A DNA stretch of 64,000 bases, taken from Saururus chinensis. Its lineage: Eukaryota > Streptophyta > Magnoliopsida > Piperales > Saururaceae. Location: contig CP141148.1 in assembly GCA_035235625.1 (NCBI GenBank), forward strand, positions 14,757,057 through 14,821,056. Reading direction: 5' to 3'. Shown in pieces: positions 1 through 14,091 of this stretch. How positions within the stretch are numbered: position 1 is the stretch's first letter; each line of letters begins with the position of its first letter. The position numbers were made by a program, and so were the translations under genes. Below the pieces are notes generated by a model. That model saw nothing but the letters and a program-made list of their open reading frames with translations, was not told where the DNA came from and searched no databases.

Positions 1-2263
1 CTGGGGCATCACCTTAACCTCCGGAGAGTACTAGACGCCATGGACTTTTCCGAAGGCAAGGTACACTTATGCTCATGGGGAACAGGATCAAACAGGTAAG
101 AGTAGTTCTATGATACTACTTACCTGAGCGCGCAAACATAAACGGCCACATATTAGGGTCATACAATCGCCCATACTTTAGGGTCTTATAGTGCCAATGC
201 TACTCTTGGGCAGAAATTCATACAGTGCCACTTTTGGGCAGAAACATACAGTGCTCTCAATAGAGCATCAAACGTCTGGGCTTAAATATAGCACACAGAC
301 AAACTCCCGTAGGATACACACCATGGCTAGACATGAGAAGTGCTTAGCCGATTAATCATCGGCTAGCTCAACCACGGAACTTAATCCGTCTAACTACTAA
401 AGTCTCAAACTCACAAGGTAAACATTTTAGTTTTACTTAACATTCTAGTTTGAATTAAATACTTTATGGTCGTGTAATTTTCCTTTGAAATCATACTATC
501 AACAAGTCTACTAGTAAACTCGAAACTAAGTCTGTTTGCCTCGAGAACTCTGAAGCTTTTCGCTCATTGCATCAAAGCCTGATCCCATCCAAACTAATTT
601 CAGCCTATCAAGCGTACACTTGTCGATGCTATTGATATAAACATCCACCATTGCGCATATCAAACCACACAAAAACTAACCAAACACTACTTACAATTAT
701 AGCACATCCAACATGTGCCTAAACCATTGCAAATGCATGCAGATAAATGATCTTACTAGCATGCAATTACTTATACTGCAAATGTGTACAATCCCTCATT
801 TGCCAAGCCGATAACATGTCATTTAATTAGCATTTGTATAAGCTAATATCATACCATTACACGTGATATCCATAGCATTACGCGTTATGAAGCATGTAAT
901 TAAATTGACCCTAGCATGCATTCTAACATACCAAGCACGCTACGATAGAATTACAAATTCAAAGCCCCATACCTCGCTTTCCGGGTGTACGAATGTTGTC
1001 GGGGCGCACAACTATAGCGGCGTCAGTGGCAACTTCGGCGAACCCAAGCGTCGCTTTCTAATAAACGAGCTGCCCCTGGGTGCGAAAGTGCTGCAAGCTT
1101 GTCGGGGGTTTACGCGATGAAATGGTCTGGTCCCGATTCAATGCCCATCGATCTCCGTGCCTCCCGTTGACGTGTACAAGAGGTGGTCGGGGGTGGAAAC
1201 TGCACCCAAAAGGGCTGATATGCAAATCCAAATTCTGTGTGGTGTCTAGCTCCACTGTCAGTCACCGGGCGTCGTGGCGAATAGCTGGAAGCCAAAACCG
1301 TACCGGGTAGAGGTTGACAATCGTAGTTCCGGAGGCCGAAACCCACGTACAAGGGCTGGAGGGGCGTGATTTCAGGTAGAGAGGTGAGGAGGAGGAGAAA
1401 CAAGGTGAGGGTGGCCAGCCATGGCCGCCGGCAAGGCCACACGACCGCCGGACAGCAAGATTTTTGCTTCCCGGTTGTGAGTTTTTGGGTGCAAAAACAG
1501 GGGACGGTGGATGGGAGGAAAGTCGGAGAGGAGAAAGAAGGGCGTGAGGAGGAAGCCTCTGACAAAGCCCCGAGCTCCAACGGCCAAAAGGGTGAAAACT
1601 GAGCCAAAATCCGGTAGCGCGAGGAGGAGCAAGGAGGAGACGGTGGAAGCTCTAGTCGGTACCACCGGACTCGTGGTGGCTGGGTGAAGCGAGATCTGGC
1701 AAGAAACGGTGGATTCCGACGATGGAGGAGGAGCGACAGAGGGTCCAGAACAACCCTCGTTTTCTTCCCAGATTGAAATTTCTCTCTGGAGTTTCTGGAA
1801 TGAATAGTGGGTCGTGATCCACTATTCATTTATATGCTTTTCAATTTATTCACTTATGTTCTTTTCAATTTTTTCACACCTCAATATCTCTTTTTACCCG
1901 CTGCCACTCCCGTACACACGCTACGCCGCCTCTAACGCGCCCAAATGCTAATAAACCTCGGGCCCACCCTTTTCACACCGAAGCCTCCCATCGTACGTCA
2001 AAACTTTATTTTATGCACCAAAGCCTCGACTTACGTGCCAAAAGTGTATTTTAGGTGCAAAAACCCTTTTTACGCGTCAAAACCCTCTTTCCACGCGAAA
2101 GGTTTAATTTATGTGAAACCTCTCTACTTACTCTTAAGCTCCAAACATAACACAATGTACACATACATATACGGAACAAAATACAAGGTAATTATAATGA
2201 ACAACTCGATTTTTCTTATCCACAAAAACAAGTAGAAACTGCGAAAAAATCCAGGTCATTATA
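1..2263 (-). mobile_element. Long LTR L1 (Tekay/Del-like), cut by window start
   Basis: The left part (about 1-420) is an inverted, diverged copy of about 30.9-31.5 kb inside the 4.5-kb LTR at 27966-32512. Shared landmarks are the CTCATGGGG block near 70, repeated AGAGCATCAAACGTCTG blocks near 260, and GCCGAT blocks near 350. The right boundary is placed at 2263 because the minus strand there begins TATAATGACCTGG, close to the TGTAATGCCCCG start of the other LTR, and gypsy gag resumes at once. Its U3 (about 1110-1720) is GC-rich and gives only chance ORFs. The element inserted into the gag of the plus-strand gypsy remnant; the left end and its TSD lie outside the window. Orientation and relatedness are seen directly; the Tekay/Del-like label is inference from LTR length and termini. 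Confidence 0.7.
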
Positions 2264-2880
2264 GGAAGACTTGAAGGGTTAGTCGAAGACCCAATTTTTG
2301 CCTGAAAATGTGGATTCATTGCCCGATGAAACCTCCATCATCTCCAACAAATAGGAACCATTCGTGAATATGTCAAACAATTTTCAGCCCTGATGTTGGC
2401 CATTCGCAATATGGCCGAGAATGACAAGTTGTTCTATAGCCTTGAAGGCCTGGGCCTTGGGCACAAACAGAGCTAAACTGGCGCAAAGTGCGTGACTTAT
2501 CTGTAGCTATCACGGAAGCCGAAATCTCACTAATTTTACTACCCAGGACAACACAAGAAAACCTGGATTTTTTCAAAGGGACCAAGGCTTGCGACAAGGT
2601 CAACGGGAGCAAAGTAGCCCAAGTGAGTCTCAGGACAAGGGCAAGGGCAAAGTTGGTAAAAAGAAGCCTTTTTACAAAGACTTCGGGACTAAAGCCGATA
2701 GCTCCACTTTTGCCACTTGGCTGTTCCAACCCTTCAACCATGTTAGGGGTTTATTATCCTGCTTACTATGTGCTGAACCCCATCTTACTTGGCATTGTCC
2801 ACAAGAAAAAGTGCTTAATGCCCTCGTTGCAAGAGAGCCCGACTTGAAGGAAATGATGAAGTCTCTAGCGAGGTAGAGGA
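2264..2880 (+). pseudogene. Ty3/gypsy gag remnant (element G1)
   Basis: Retrotransposon capsid-type gag, picked up directly after the LTR insertion. Recognisable pieces are a QFLPENVD-like stretch near 2306 and IREYVKQFSALMLAIRNM at about 2350-2410, the classic gypsy gag core. Frameshifts and stops follow (for example near 2475). A lysine-rich segment and a degenerate CX2C...H zinc knuckle lie at about 2640-2810. The N-terminal half of gag is missing, displaced to the left of L1 beyond the window. The minus-strand gypsy gag at 33.2 kb has the same REYVKQF core, so both belong to related lineages. Confidence 0.8.
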
Positions 2881-2890
2881 AGCACCCAAG

Positions 2891-3470
2891 ATGGGAGTGT
2901 TGAGACTACTCAATGCCATTGAGGGTACTCAAGGAAAACAATTACCTCAAGCAAAGGGTGTGATGTACATCGAGATCCACCTGAATAGCGTCCCAACAAA
3001 AGCAATAGTAGACACGGGAGCCACCTACACCTTCATATCAAACAATGAGGCAAGACACATAGGGCTAAAGTTCATCAAAGATTTTAGTCGAATGAAGGCG
3101 GTGAACTCTGAAGCTCGCCCCATCATTGGGTTGGCCAAAGATGTTCCCATTCAGATTGGCAAGTGGTCCAGTACGATGAACATCATGGTCGTCCCCTTGG
3201 ATGACTTCTAAGTTATCATTGGGATGGAATTCTTACAGAAAGTGAACATTGTCCTGATGTTACATCTAGGGTACGTTTGCATGTTCAAAGCCACAAATCC
3301 TTGCATGGTGCCAGTTGTTCAGAAAAGCAAGACTGATACTACACATCTATCTGCACTACAACTAGACAACGGGTTGAAGAAAGGTGATCCAGCATACCTT
3401 GTGGCTCTTCATAGGAAAATCAACCACAAGGGGATCAACCATTGCCGACAGAAGTTCAATTTGTTTTAAA
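2891..3470 (+). pseudogene. Gypsy aspartic protease and linker (element G1)
   Basis: Retroviral-type aspartic protease. The active-site tetrapeptide DTGA is encoded near 3010, followed by FISNNEA. The distal PLDDF...IIGMEFL signature lies at 3195-3235, with one stop (TAA at 3209) between DDF and VIIGMEF. A linker with a LSALQL motif (about 3345) follows, as in the minus-strand relative at 27.6 kb. Reading continues from gag in a shifted frame. In the family this domain matures the gag-pol polyprotein; here it is broken by stops and cannot be functional. Confidence 0.85.
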
Positions 3471-3479
3471 TGACTATGC

Positions 3480-4828
3480 TGATGTTATGCCCAATGCCTT
3501 ACCAAAGTGTCTGCCTTTGCAGTGACCCATTGACCACCAAATCAAGTTGGAGCCTGGTGCGAAACCACCAGCCGATGCCCCCTACCGGATGGCGCCCCTT
3601 GAACTTATAGAATTGTGAAGACAGCTTGATGTTAGTTTTATCCACTCCTCCAAATCTCCCTTCGGTGCCCTAGTTCTATTCCAAAAAAATCACAATGGGA
3701 GATTGCACCTTGGTATCTATTATTAGGCATTGAACAAACTGACAATGAAGAACAAATACCCCTCCCACTCATCGGTGATCTTTTCGACCAGCTTGGCAGT
3801 GCTCATTACTTCTCCAAATTGGATCTTCATTTAGGTTACTACCAAGTGTGCATTGCTGATGGTGATGAAGCCAAGACTGGATGTGTTACTCGTTATAGTG
3901 CGTTCGAGTTCTTGGTCATGCCTTTTGGCCTCACCAATGCACCGACCACCTTTTGCACACTCATGAACAATATTTTCCATGACTTCCTTGATCGCTTTGT
4001 TGTCATTTACCTCGATGACATTGTGGCCTATAGCAATACACTTGCCAAGCATATTACTCACTTGTGAACTGTGTTTGAGGTCCTCCACTGGAACAAACTA
4101 TACGTCAAGTTGGAGAAGTGCTCCTTTGCACAATAGGAAATTCTATTTTTGGGACATCATATCGGCGGTGGACAAGTTCGGATGGATCAAGAAAAGGACC
4201 GTGCAATTGAGGATTGTTCAGCCCCTACCGAAGTCAAACAATTGTGAGCTTTCTTGGGCTCTCCAACTACTATAGGTGTTTTGTCCAAGAGTATTCATAG
4301 AAAGCTGCCCCTTTAACGGACTTGTTAAAGAAAGATCGCCTTTGGTGTTGGTCAGAACACTGTCAAAAACCCTTTGCTGAATTAAAACATCGATCAAGCA
4401 AGGACCCGTGCTATGACTCCTGGACTACTCCAAACCATTTGAAGTTCAAACGGATGCCTCCGATTATGCCATTGGGGGCGTTCTTTCACAAGAAGACCAC
4501 CTTGTTGCCTTTGAAAGTTGCAAACTCAATGAAATAGAAGTGACACTACATAGTACAAGAGAAGAAGGTGATAGCTATTATCCATTGCCTGCACACTTAG
4601 CACCACTATTTATTGGGTTCTCGCTTTGTTATCAAAACAGACAACATTGCGACTAGTTACTTCCAATCCCAGCATAAGTTATTTTCCAAACAAGCTTTGG
4701 TGGCAAGACTTGTTTTGAGTAGTTTAACCTAGTTATCGGTTCATTTTTTACGATTTGATCTTATAGAGAAAAAATTATATTCTTAAAAGCTCTACTAGCT
4801 AGTTTGTTACTGACCTTGTCCGATTTTG
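3480..4828 (+). pseudogene. Gypsy reverse transcriptase-RNase H remnant (element G1)
   Basis: The RT begins with a PADAPYRMAP-like motif at about 3565. It continues through LDLHLGYYQV (3820), [19 protein letters not shown] (3897-3950) and the catalytic YLDDI at about 4008. Thumb and RNase H parts follow in shifted frames: WSEHCQKPFAELK near 4345 and DNIATSYFQSQHK-like near 4640. The connection region ends near 4828 with a KELKE-like motif. Integrase and 3' LTR are absent; a purine-rich tract and another LTR take their place. There are many frameshifts, so this is an old, truncated copy. The YLDD aspartates that hold the catalytic metal are still readable. Confidence 0.85.
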
Positions 4829-4966
4829 AGAAGGAGTTAAAGGAGAGGACCTAGGAGAAAAACAGGAGGAGGATAGAGAGGATTGGAGGAGGAAGAGGAG
4901 GAGAGGGAAAGAGAGGAGGAGAGGAGGAAGAGGAGGAGCAGGAGGAGTAGGTAGAAGAGGGGAGGA
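4829..4966 (+). repeat. Purine-rich (GGAGGA) tract
   Basis: About 140 bp composed almost only of G and A on the plus strand, between the broken gypsy pol and the terminus of the next LTR. It encodes Glu/Gly-rich chance ORFs. It could be an expanded microsatellite at the pol break or a polypurine remnant. Confidence 0.75.
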
Positions 4967-7450
<2,484 letters not shown>

Positions 7451-8349
7451 TTCTATTTACATTAGTGCTTGGTGTAGACATGTGAATTTTAAAATTATAT
7501 ATTGATTATGATATTCTTATGCATTTGTAATTAATGATTTGGTTTTAATATGTTGAAGCAAAAAACGATAACTTTGGTATTTTATTTAAAAGCTTCACAT
7601 TGACATCTTCAATAGTAAATTGATTGATTTCTAATTGAATAAGAGTTAAGATGCGCTAGGTTGCAGTCGGCATGTGCTTGGGGCATTGGGTGTTTATAGA
7701 TTGAGAATTGATTGCGCATGCCCACTTGTCCTGTGATCAAAACTTGCCTGCCCTGTGAATGAAATGGCACAACTCAAAAGCACCTGGTGCAACGGCATGC
7801 ACGTGAATTGGACCCATATAGACATGATTCATTTTATTTTACTTTGAGATAATTTGGAATATAATCAACAATCATAAATATGCATTTCTATAGTTAGCAA
7901 GTGAGGATTTAAAGCCTTAGTAACTTTTTAAAAAATATAGTGATTTATTTTGAATGATGAAACTCACATCCAAGAGAAGGAAAAATAAACTTATAATATA
8001 TTTTTTTAAATACCCAACTACTTAAATTTAAGGAAATAAAACTATTAATATATAATATTTTTTTTTTCAAAATAAAGCTATTAATATAAGATGGAGAAAA
8101 TATTATTTTTAGTGAATTTTTATTAATTTTCTTGGGTTTTGGTTGATGTTTTAAAATTCCTCTTTTATTGATATAGTTGTTTTTGATAATTTACTGTGAT
8201 TATTTTTTATATAATTTAGTTTACTTTAGTTAATTTACTTATTCACTTTTCTTAACAAGACGAGGGTTTATTTAAATTAAATTTTATTAGTTTTTGCATA
8301 TACAAAACAAAATTTATGTAGAATCGATCTCATATTTGTACGAGTAGTG
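7451..8349. other. AT-rich DNA without recognisable gene
   Basis: No ORF of substance and no TIR, PPT or primer-site motif seen. It may include the missing start of L2. A short more GC-balanced stretch lies at 7650-7830. Confidence 0.5.
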
Positions 8350-8760
8350 CTATTCTGATGAAGTGGACTTTTTGACATGCATTTTTTCACGTCGTGAAAG
8401 CATTTTTCTATTTGTACGCTTCACTTGATTCTTATATTTACGAATACATATTAAACATTCAACACCAAGGCTAGGGAGCTGCATGGACATGATCTCCTGT
8501 AGTTCAATAGGATCTATCACTAAGACATCCGGATCTATCACTAAGACATCCGGGTTCCGGGCACCACGAGGATATTGAACTTTGTAGAGGTGGGGATGGG
8601 TAGCCACTGATCTTCCTTACCTGCCGATGCAATTCCCATTTCTCACTCTCCACCAAAGTTCCTTGAACAGAACTTCTATCCATTGAATAAATCATAAACA
8701 TAACAAGAACTCTCATCACCTAACATGTTCCCATCATCAATTAAATTATTTTGGTAACTA
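8350..8760 (-). CDS. Unrecognised ORF with 21-bp internal duplication
   Basis: A minus-strand ORF at 8350-8607 gives 85 residues ending in a very basic tail (KNQVKRTNRKMLSRREK) and a TSSE C-terminus. A different minus frame at 8600-8720 gives further plausible protein text, which could be an upstream exon or noise. A 21-bp unit is repeated exactly at 8510-8530 and 8531-8551, duplicating seven residues (PDVLVID-like). I do not recognise a family. It might be the last exon of a host gene fragment or a captured fragment. No splice sites, promoter or conserved domain can be assigned. Confidence 0.2.
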
Positions 8761-10583
8761 AAGTCATTCAAATACCTACAATTAAAAAATTATGTAGAAC
8801 TATCATCTACATTAAAGGGCTTTTAGTAAAATAACAAATTAAAAATAAAAAAATAAAAACTTGAAGGGCTATAATGAGAAATTATGGGGGCACTCCCAAG
8901 TTTGCTCACTGGTGCTTATTACCACCACTACCAACTTCTAGTATGACGGTTAGGATAGAGTAATTCATCCCTTAATTAATCAACTATTAGAAAGTCCATG
9001 ATAGACATAATACATAAGGTTTAGGCATATATGTAGTTATTAGAGCCTTTAACCAAACTTAATTTTTTTGATGAAGTCTTATCTCATTCAATCTTATTCA
9101 GAATCACACAATGAGCTTTGGTTTAAAACTTGACTGAGAATAATCTCGCTTAAGGTATTATATTAGGATAACTAATAATGTATTTATAATTAAACTAAAA
9201 TACCATTGTTAAAAACCCTATAATTTTAACCATTTATCCAAAGGTTAGCCAATGGTATAGATTTACCACTTAAAATTACAATTTAATAGATATTCAGACT
9301 TAAGCATGTACTAAGACAACTTTAAAAGCCCAAAATAATATTAATTAAGACAATTAAGCCACTTATGTTTTCAATATAAAAATTAAAAACAAGCCTAACA
9401 ATCGAATCTATATATTGAGAGTGATAAACAAAGTGAACTATTATTCAAACTATTCATAGCACTATGTGACTTCAACCATCACATATATGGGAGGCAAGCA
9501 GCCATAATTTAACATGATCATGCCCCTACCGGCTCTCGAACCGGTCCCAGTTTTCCACTAATGAACCATACACCAAAGGCCCACTCAAAATATTCCGTTC
9601 CCCGTGATCGCCATTGTCTGGCATGATGTGCATTTTCATAACGATAGCATGAGCTTGTCTTGGTTATCCAAAATAGTCAAATGCTAGTACGCCCGCCTCC
9701 CTTGTGCCGCTCGCAGGCCACGCGATGGCATGGATAGGCTCTCCAGTGGGGCCCCATAGTAGCAAGCATAATCAAAGAAAAAGTCCAAGCTCCAATCCTT
9801 CGAGTTTGCAACAAGAATTCTGAGATGATATGCTTTGAGCGCACACTAAACCATATCAACACTTGCAGGCAGAAATACCTCGTACAAAAAGAGTCCACTT
9901 TTAACCCTAAAGCTTTCAAATTTTTTTACCTCGCATGTTCTTCTTCCGCTATAGTAATCTGGCCGGAGTTGAGGCGGCCCCGCCGGGCGGCCCCAACGGC
10001 GGCATTTGTAGTTGGTGGAGTTGTGGCCGGAAAATTTTCAAACAATATTGTGTAAATGTAAAAAGAAAAAAATAATTACCTGGCATTAAAAAAAGTAAAA
10101 CAGTCGCCCCTGCTTTCCTTAGATAAGTGGGCCCCAATGGCCACATAACCCTTCACCTAATCATAGTTTTGCCCTTCTCTAAACATGATTTAACCGTGGT
10201 TAATGCCTGTGCCGTGCGGTCTTGCCCTTTTTGCCCCTCACTAGTGGACAAAAATTAGCTGGCCTAGGCCAGCAGCACGTGCACGATGCACAAAGGGGGA
10301 ACTAGGCCTCCTCGCCTTTATCAACCATGTCAATGTCACTATTCGCACGTGTGCCATGGCTCCCAAAGCTATTCATTAGGCATCTATCTTATATTTCAGC
10401 TGCTGTCCGATCAGTAAAAATTTGTTGCTCGACGGGCTAGATTTGTCCCTGCCTGCAATCATCTTTGGCCGTCTGATGAGAGCGCGGTTTGTTGCTAATT
10501 TGGCCAAATAACGTCGCTATTTGCACCCGTCAAACTCTTACGTTTTAATTTCTTAGAAAAAATATATATTTATTTAAAATTAA
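8761..10583. other. AT-rich intergenic DNA with a GC-richer patch
   Basis: Mostly AT-rich and unremarkable. From about 9510 to 10060 composition becomes balanced and includes a short GC-rich block near 9965-10010 (GGCGGCCCCGCC). The short ORFs there have no recognisable domain. No repeat boundaries found. Confidence 0.45.
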
Positions 10584-10615
10584 GTCCATAAGCCTATAAT
10601 TTTTTGGTTTAGAGT

Positions 10616-10772
10616 AATGCTATCGTGACGTTAATTTTTTTTTGTCAATAGCCTACTTCATCCTTTGAAAATCATTGATGTGTGGGACCCATTTTTATGA
10701 GTCCCACACATCAAAGGTTTTCAAAGGATGAAGTAAGCTATTGACGTAGTTTTTTAACGTCGCAGAAGCATT
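10616..10772. mobile_element. Foldback MITE (hairpin)
   Basis: Two arms of about 70 bp are inverted copies around a ~14-bp loop near 10690-10703. The outer arm reads AATGCTATCGTGACGTTAA on the left and, inverted, AATGCTTCTGCGACGTTAA on the right. The inner part (ACTTCATCCTTTGAAAA) is identical in both arms. Outside the arms GTCCATAAGCCTATA (about 10584) is matched in inverted form by GTCCACAAGCCTATA (about 10783-10797), so the palindrome may extend to ~210 bp. I could not identify a clear TSD, so the superfamily is open. Confidence 0.8.
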
Positions 10773-10924
10773 TTTCTTTGGTTTATAGGCTTGTGGACAT
10801 GGCCTCTGGCCGGCTCAGGTCAAAGGCTGGCACAGCCTGAGCCGCATATGGGCTCGGGATAGGCTCAAGCACGACACTTTGCCACAGACAGGGTTGTGCT
10901 TGCCACATATGCTCAATAGACATG

Positions 10925-11270
10925 GATAGACATTGGTACTAACATGGTACATAAGTATTATATTAATATTTTTAAGTTATTTAATACTTATGTAGTATTT
11001 TAAAATTGTCATAACATGCTACACTAAGTCTATGTTTTCAAGTTGGCTAGTAACTTTGTAACATTTTAAAACTGTCCTAACATGCTACATAGGTTTTGCA
11101 TCTATGTTTTTAAGTTGTCTAGCACCTATATAAGTATGTTTGGACTACCCTATCATGCTATATAAATATTGGATTCATATTTTTCAGTTGTCAAGTACCT
11201 ATGTAGCATATTGAAACTATCTTAACATACTATATAAGAATTAAATTCTATTTTTTCCCCTAATATTTAG
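10925..11270. repeat. Degenerate ~70-bp tandem repeat, ~4.5 copies
   Basis: A motif like TAACATGCTACATA recurs at 10941, 11013, 11079, 11152 and 11224 (spacings 72, 66, 73 and 72 bp). Each is followed by a TTTTTAAGTTGTCTAG-like block. The copies are quite diverged. Confidence 0.75.
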
Positions 11271-11564
11271 TAATGCACTAATATTTAAGAGAGCGTCGGA
11301 TAAGGGCAGCAAAGATGGATGTCCGTGCACACAAACAAGGGTATGCTCTTGTCTAGGTCCACATTGGGGCGGATAAAAAACTTGGTCTATATCCATGTCC
11401 ATGTCCAACCCGGACACAAAATATTATCTGCTCTATATAAAAACAGACACAGATATGGACAGACATCCGGACTACAGACGTCCATAAGAACCCCTATTGC
11501 CACCTCTAACCTTAAATATATTTACTAAAATATCTCACCAATCACCCACATTTCAAATAACATC
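11271..11564. other. Unassigned spacer
   Basis: Contains imperfect GGACATGGATA/TATCCATGTCC-type inverted words at about 11300-11480 but no gene or defined element end. Confidence 0.4.
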
Positions 11565-12339
11565 TCTTTGAGAGTTTAATATCCATTTAATCAACCTAAC
11601 AGATTACTGCCCCTAGTTTGATTATATAATGAATATAAAGACTACGAGTTACTGTCTCATATGCAAATGAATTTATCTATGTAGCAGATATAAAAACCTA
11701 ATCCTTCAAAATAATTTATGATCAATCTACCTAATAATCAAACCACAAACAAGCAAATATCACACAAGGATATTTATGTAGAAAGCCCAAACTAGGGTAA
11801 AAAACCACATACAACCTTTCTTTAGGCCCAAATCAGTGCACTAGCAAGTAAAACCTTTTTACAAGACCAAAAACAAACAACAATTTTCTAGAGATTCCAA
11901 CACAAATGGAACTTATTTCTTTGTTCTTCTCTCTTCATCTTTGTTGCTAGTCATCAAGTTTCCTTCGAACCCTTAGAACCTTTGAAACTTTTCTCATTAT
12001 GTTCCTTCTCTTTTTCTTCTAGTTCCTTAATTAAAGCTCATTTTGGTTATTAATTAGTCTTGAATATTATTCAATCCTCTTGATTAAGAATTACTCCTCC
12101 TCAAGCTCTCTTGTGTGTCTGAAAAAGTGATTGTGCAAACACTCTTTTCAAGATCTCTCACCTATAAGATTTTCTCTCAAAAACTATAGTGATGAGAGAA
12201 AAATATATGCAGGTCTCTCCTTTTTCCTTCTCTCAAATATTGAGTTCTATCTCTTCAATTTTGTCCATAAGTCCCTTTATTGAGTCTTAAGCTGGTTAGG
12301 AACCCAAGTTGGAAAGGACTATTCAAAACTACAAGTAAT

Positions 12340-13709
12340 TGATGCACTAAAATAATGTTTAATTAAAAGTTTTTAAATTTTAAATTGTAATCCTATTTTG
12401 TATTAATTCATTGCTTATTTGGGTTATTTATGTTTTGAATAGGCTAGTTGGACCTTAGTTATGTTTACACGTTTAAATGGGCTTCAACAGGATCTAAGTA
12501 GAAGGAGTGAAACCCAACTACCCAAAGCTATTTAAAAGTCAAGAATGAGATCTTAATAGTCTAAATATGCATGAAATGGTCGAACATAACTTTTTGGACC
12601 TATTGGATTTGAGATTTGCATTAAGAGAACTAAATTCAGGAAGAAGCTGATTTGGACAGATTGACAAAGTTTTTGTATTTTGACAATATCTTTCTATGTA
12701 TAATTCTGATGGATATGATTTTGGTGGCATTGGAAAGAAGACTTCCATGGATATAATTGTCATTTCAGGAAGAAATTCACAATTCCGAAGATTTATGGGT
12801 CGAATTAGACATGCAAAGGGACAACTAGTTAACTAACCCGAGGCCAACACATGGAGAATCTTTTCATTAGTTGTAATTGATACACAAAAGGAAAGACAAT
12901 GAGGCTGATTAGATAACTAAAAAAATACTCAAAGATACTTATTTGCTAAATAAATTATTGATTTATTTGATTGATTTAGAATCTAATCATTGCCAAAGAA
13001 GCAACCAATCGAGCAATCAAACAGGGTGCAATCTGGAGATATGATTGGACTTTCCCCTTTGAAACAATCCCTTCTCCTCCTATAAATAGAGATGTGGTCG
13101 TGATAGAGTGATGATTCCCTCATCTTCTTTGGAGCTCTCTTCTCTTATTTTTCTTCTCTTCTTTTATATTTTTATTTTTAGTTTTATTGTAATGACTTTT
13201 TAAGTTCTCAAGCTAAGGCTAGGGATGAAGCTTGTACTTGATGTTTAATGACCACTTTGATTCAAGTAAGTTGTTTATCATTTTAAATTGATGTTTCATA
13301 TTTAAAGAGTTTATAATCTATATAATTATTTGATTCGGCATTGACGAAAGGCACACTGAACGCTTATAATTCCTTGTAATTACATACTTAATATTTTCAC
13401 GTAGTAAACAACCAATTACTATCATTCTATTTCAAAGTTCTTTTAAAGATATTCCGATTGGGATAAATTTTTATTTGATCTTAATTGAGTTATCATTTAA
13501 TCAAATATATATTAGAGATTTATTACAAGTGGATTTCTGAAGCCTTAGCCTCATTGATTTACCTTCCTTCTCTATTCTATTCTTTTCGTAATAGTTTTCT
13601 TTGTCACACAAGGCTTTCTCTGTGGATCGACCTTGTTTACTATAGTTGACAAGTAAAAAAATAAATATGAATTAGACTACTTCACAGTCTTGGTTTGGGC
13701 GTAATAACA
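12340..13709 (+). mobile_element. Solo LTR S1 (Athila/Tat-like), TSD GTAAT
   Basis: 1370 bp running from TGATGCACTAAAATAATG to GGGCGTAATAACA, with TG...CA ends. It is flanked by a perfect 5-bp direct repeat GTAAT (12335-12339 and 13710-13714). A TATA box TATAAATA lies at 13081. A CTCTGTGGATCGACC phrase near 13620 resembles the U5 of plant Athila/Tat gypsy elements (weak evidence for lineage). No internal region, PBS or PPT is present, so it is a solo LTR formed by LTR-LTR recombination. S2 is an inverted, diverged relative. Confidence 0.9.
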
Positions 13710-14091
13710 GTAATCAACTAATTTAGATGTACAATCAATTGTTCATTGTTTCTACCTGAATGAAATACCTAATCGATTTATCTTTTGAACAAGCGATTGA
13801 TTGGCCTATCCTTTGGCTTAAAATATGAAAAACTATCATCTAAGAGATTGATTTCTACAAGTCTTACATTCAATGGTGATTGATCCCTTTTGAACAATTT
13901 TCTAGATTTTTATGTTAATTGTCCGAAAACTTCCAAAATCACTTTAACCAATTGTTTCTTCTTAATTCTAAGTTATTTGTGTAAATGAGTATGTGTAACA
14001 TACCTTCAAACCTTTAACACTTAAAGTAATCTTCAACCTTGTACTTTTAGAATGCATCTGCTCATATTTTTCAAGTCTTTCAATTCCAAAT

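Noticed and set aside
1110-1829. 239-residue minus-strand ORF
   Set aside because: Lies in the GC-rich U3 of LTR L1, overlaps other long ORFs, no domain.
9525-9560. tRNA-like CGGCTCTCGAACCGG stem
   Set aside because: Only a short palindrome around a GGTTCGAGA-like word; no cloverleaf or A-box at the right distance.
9677-10146. Short ORFs in the GC-richer patch
   Set aside because: Overlapping on both strands, no domain, no splice context.
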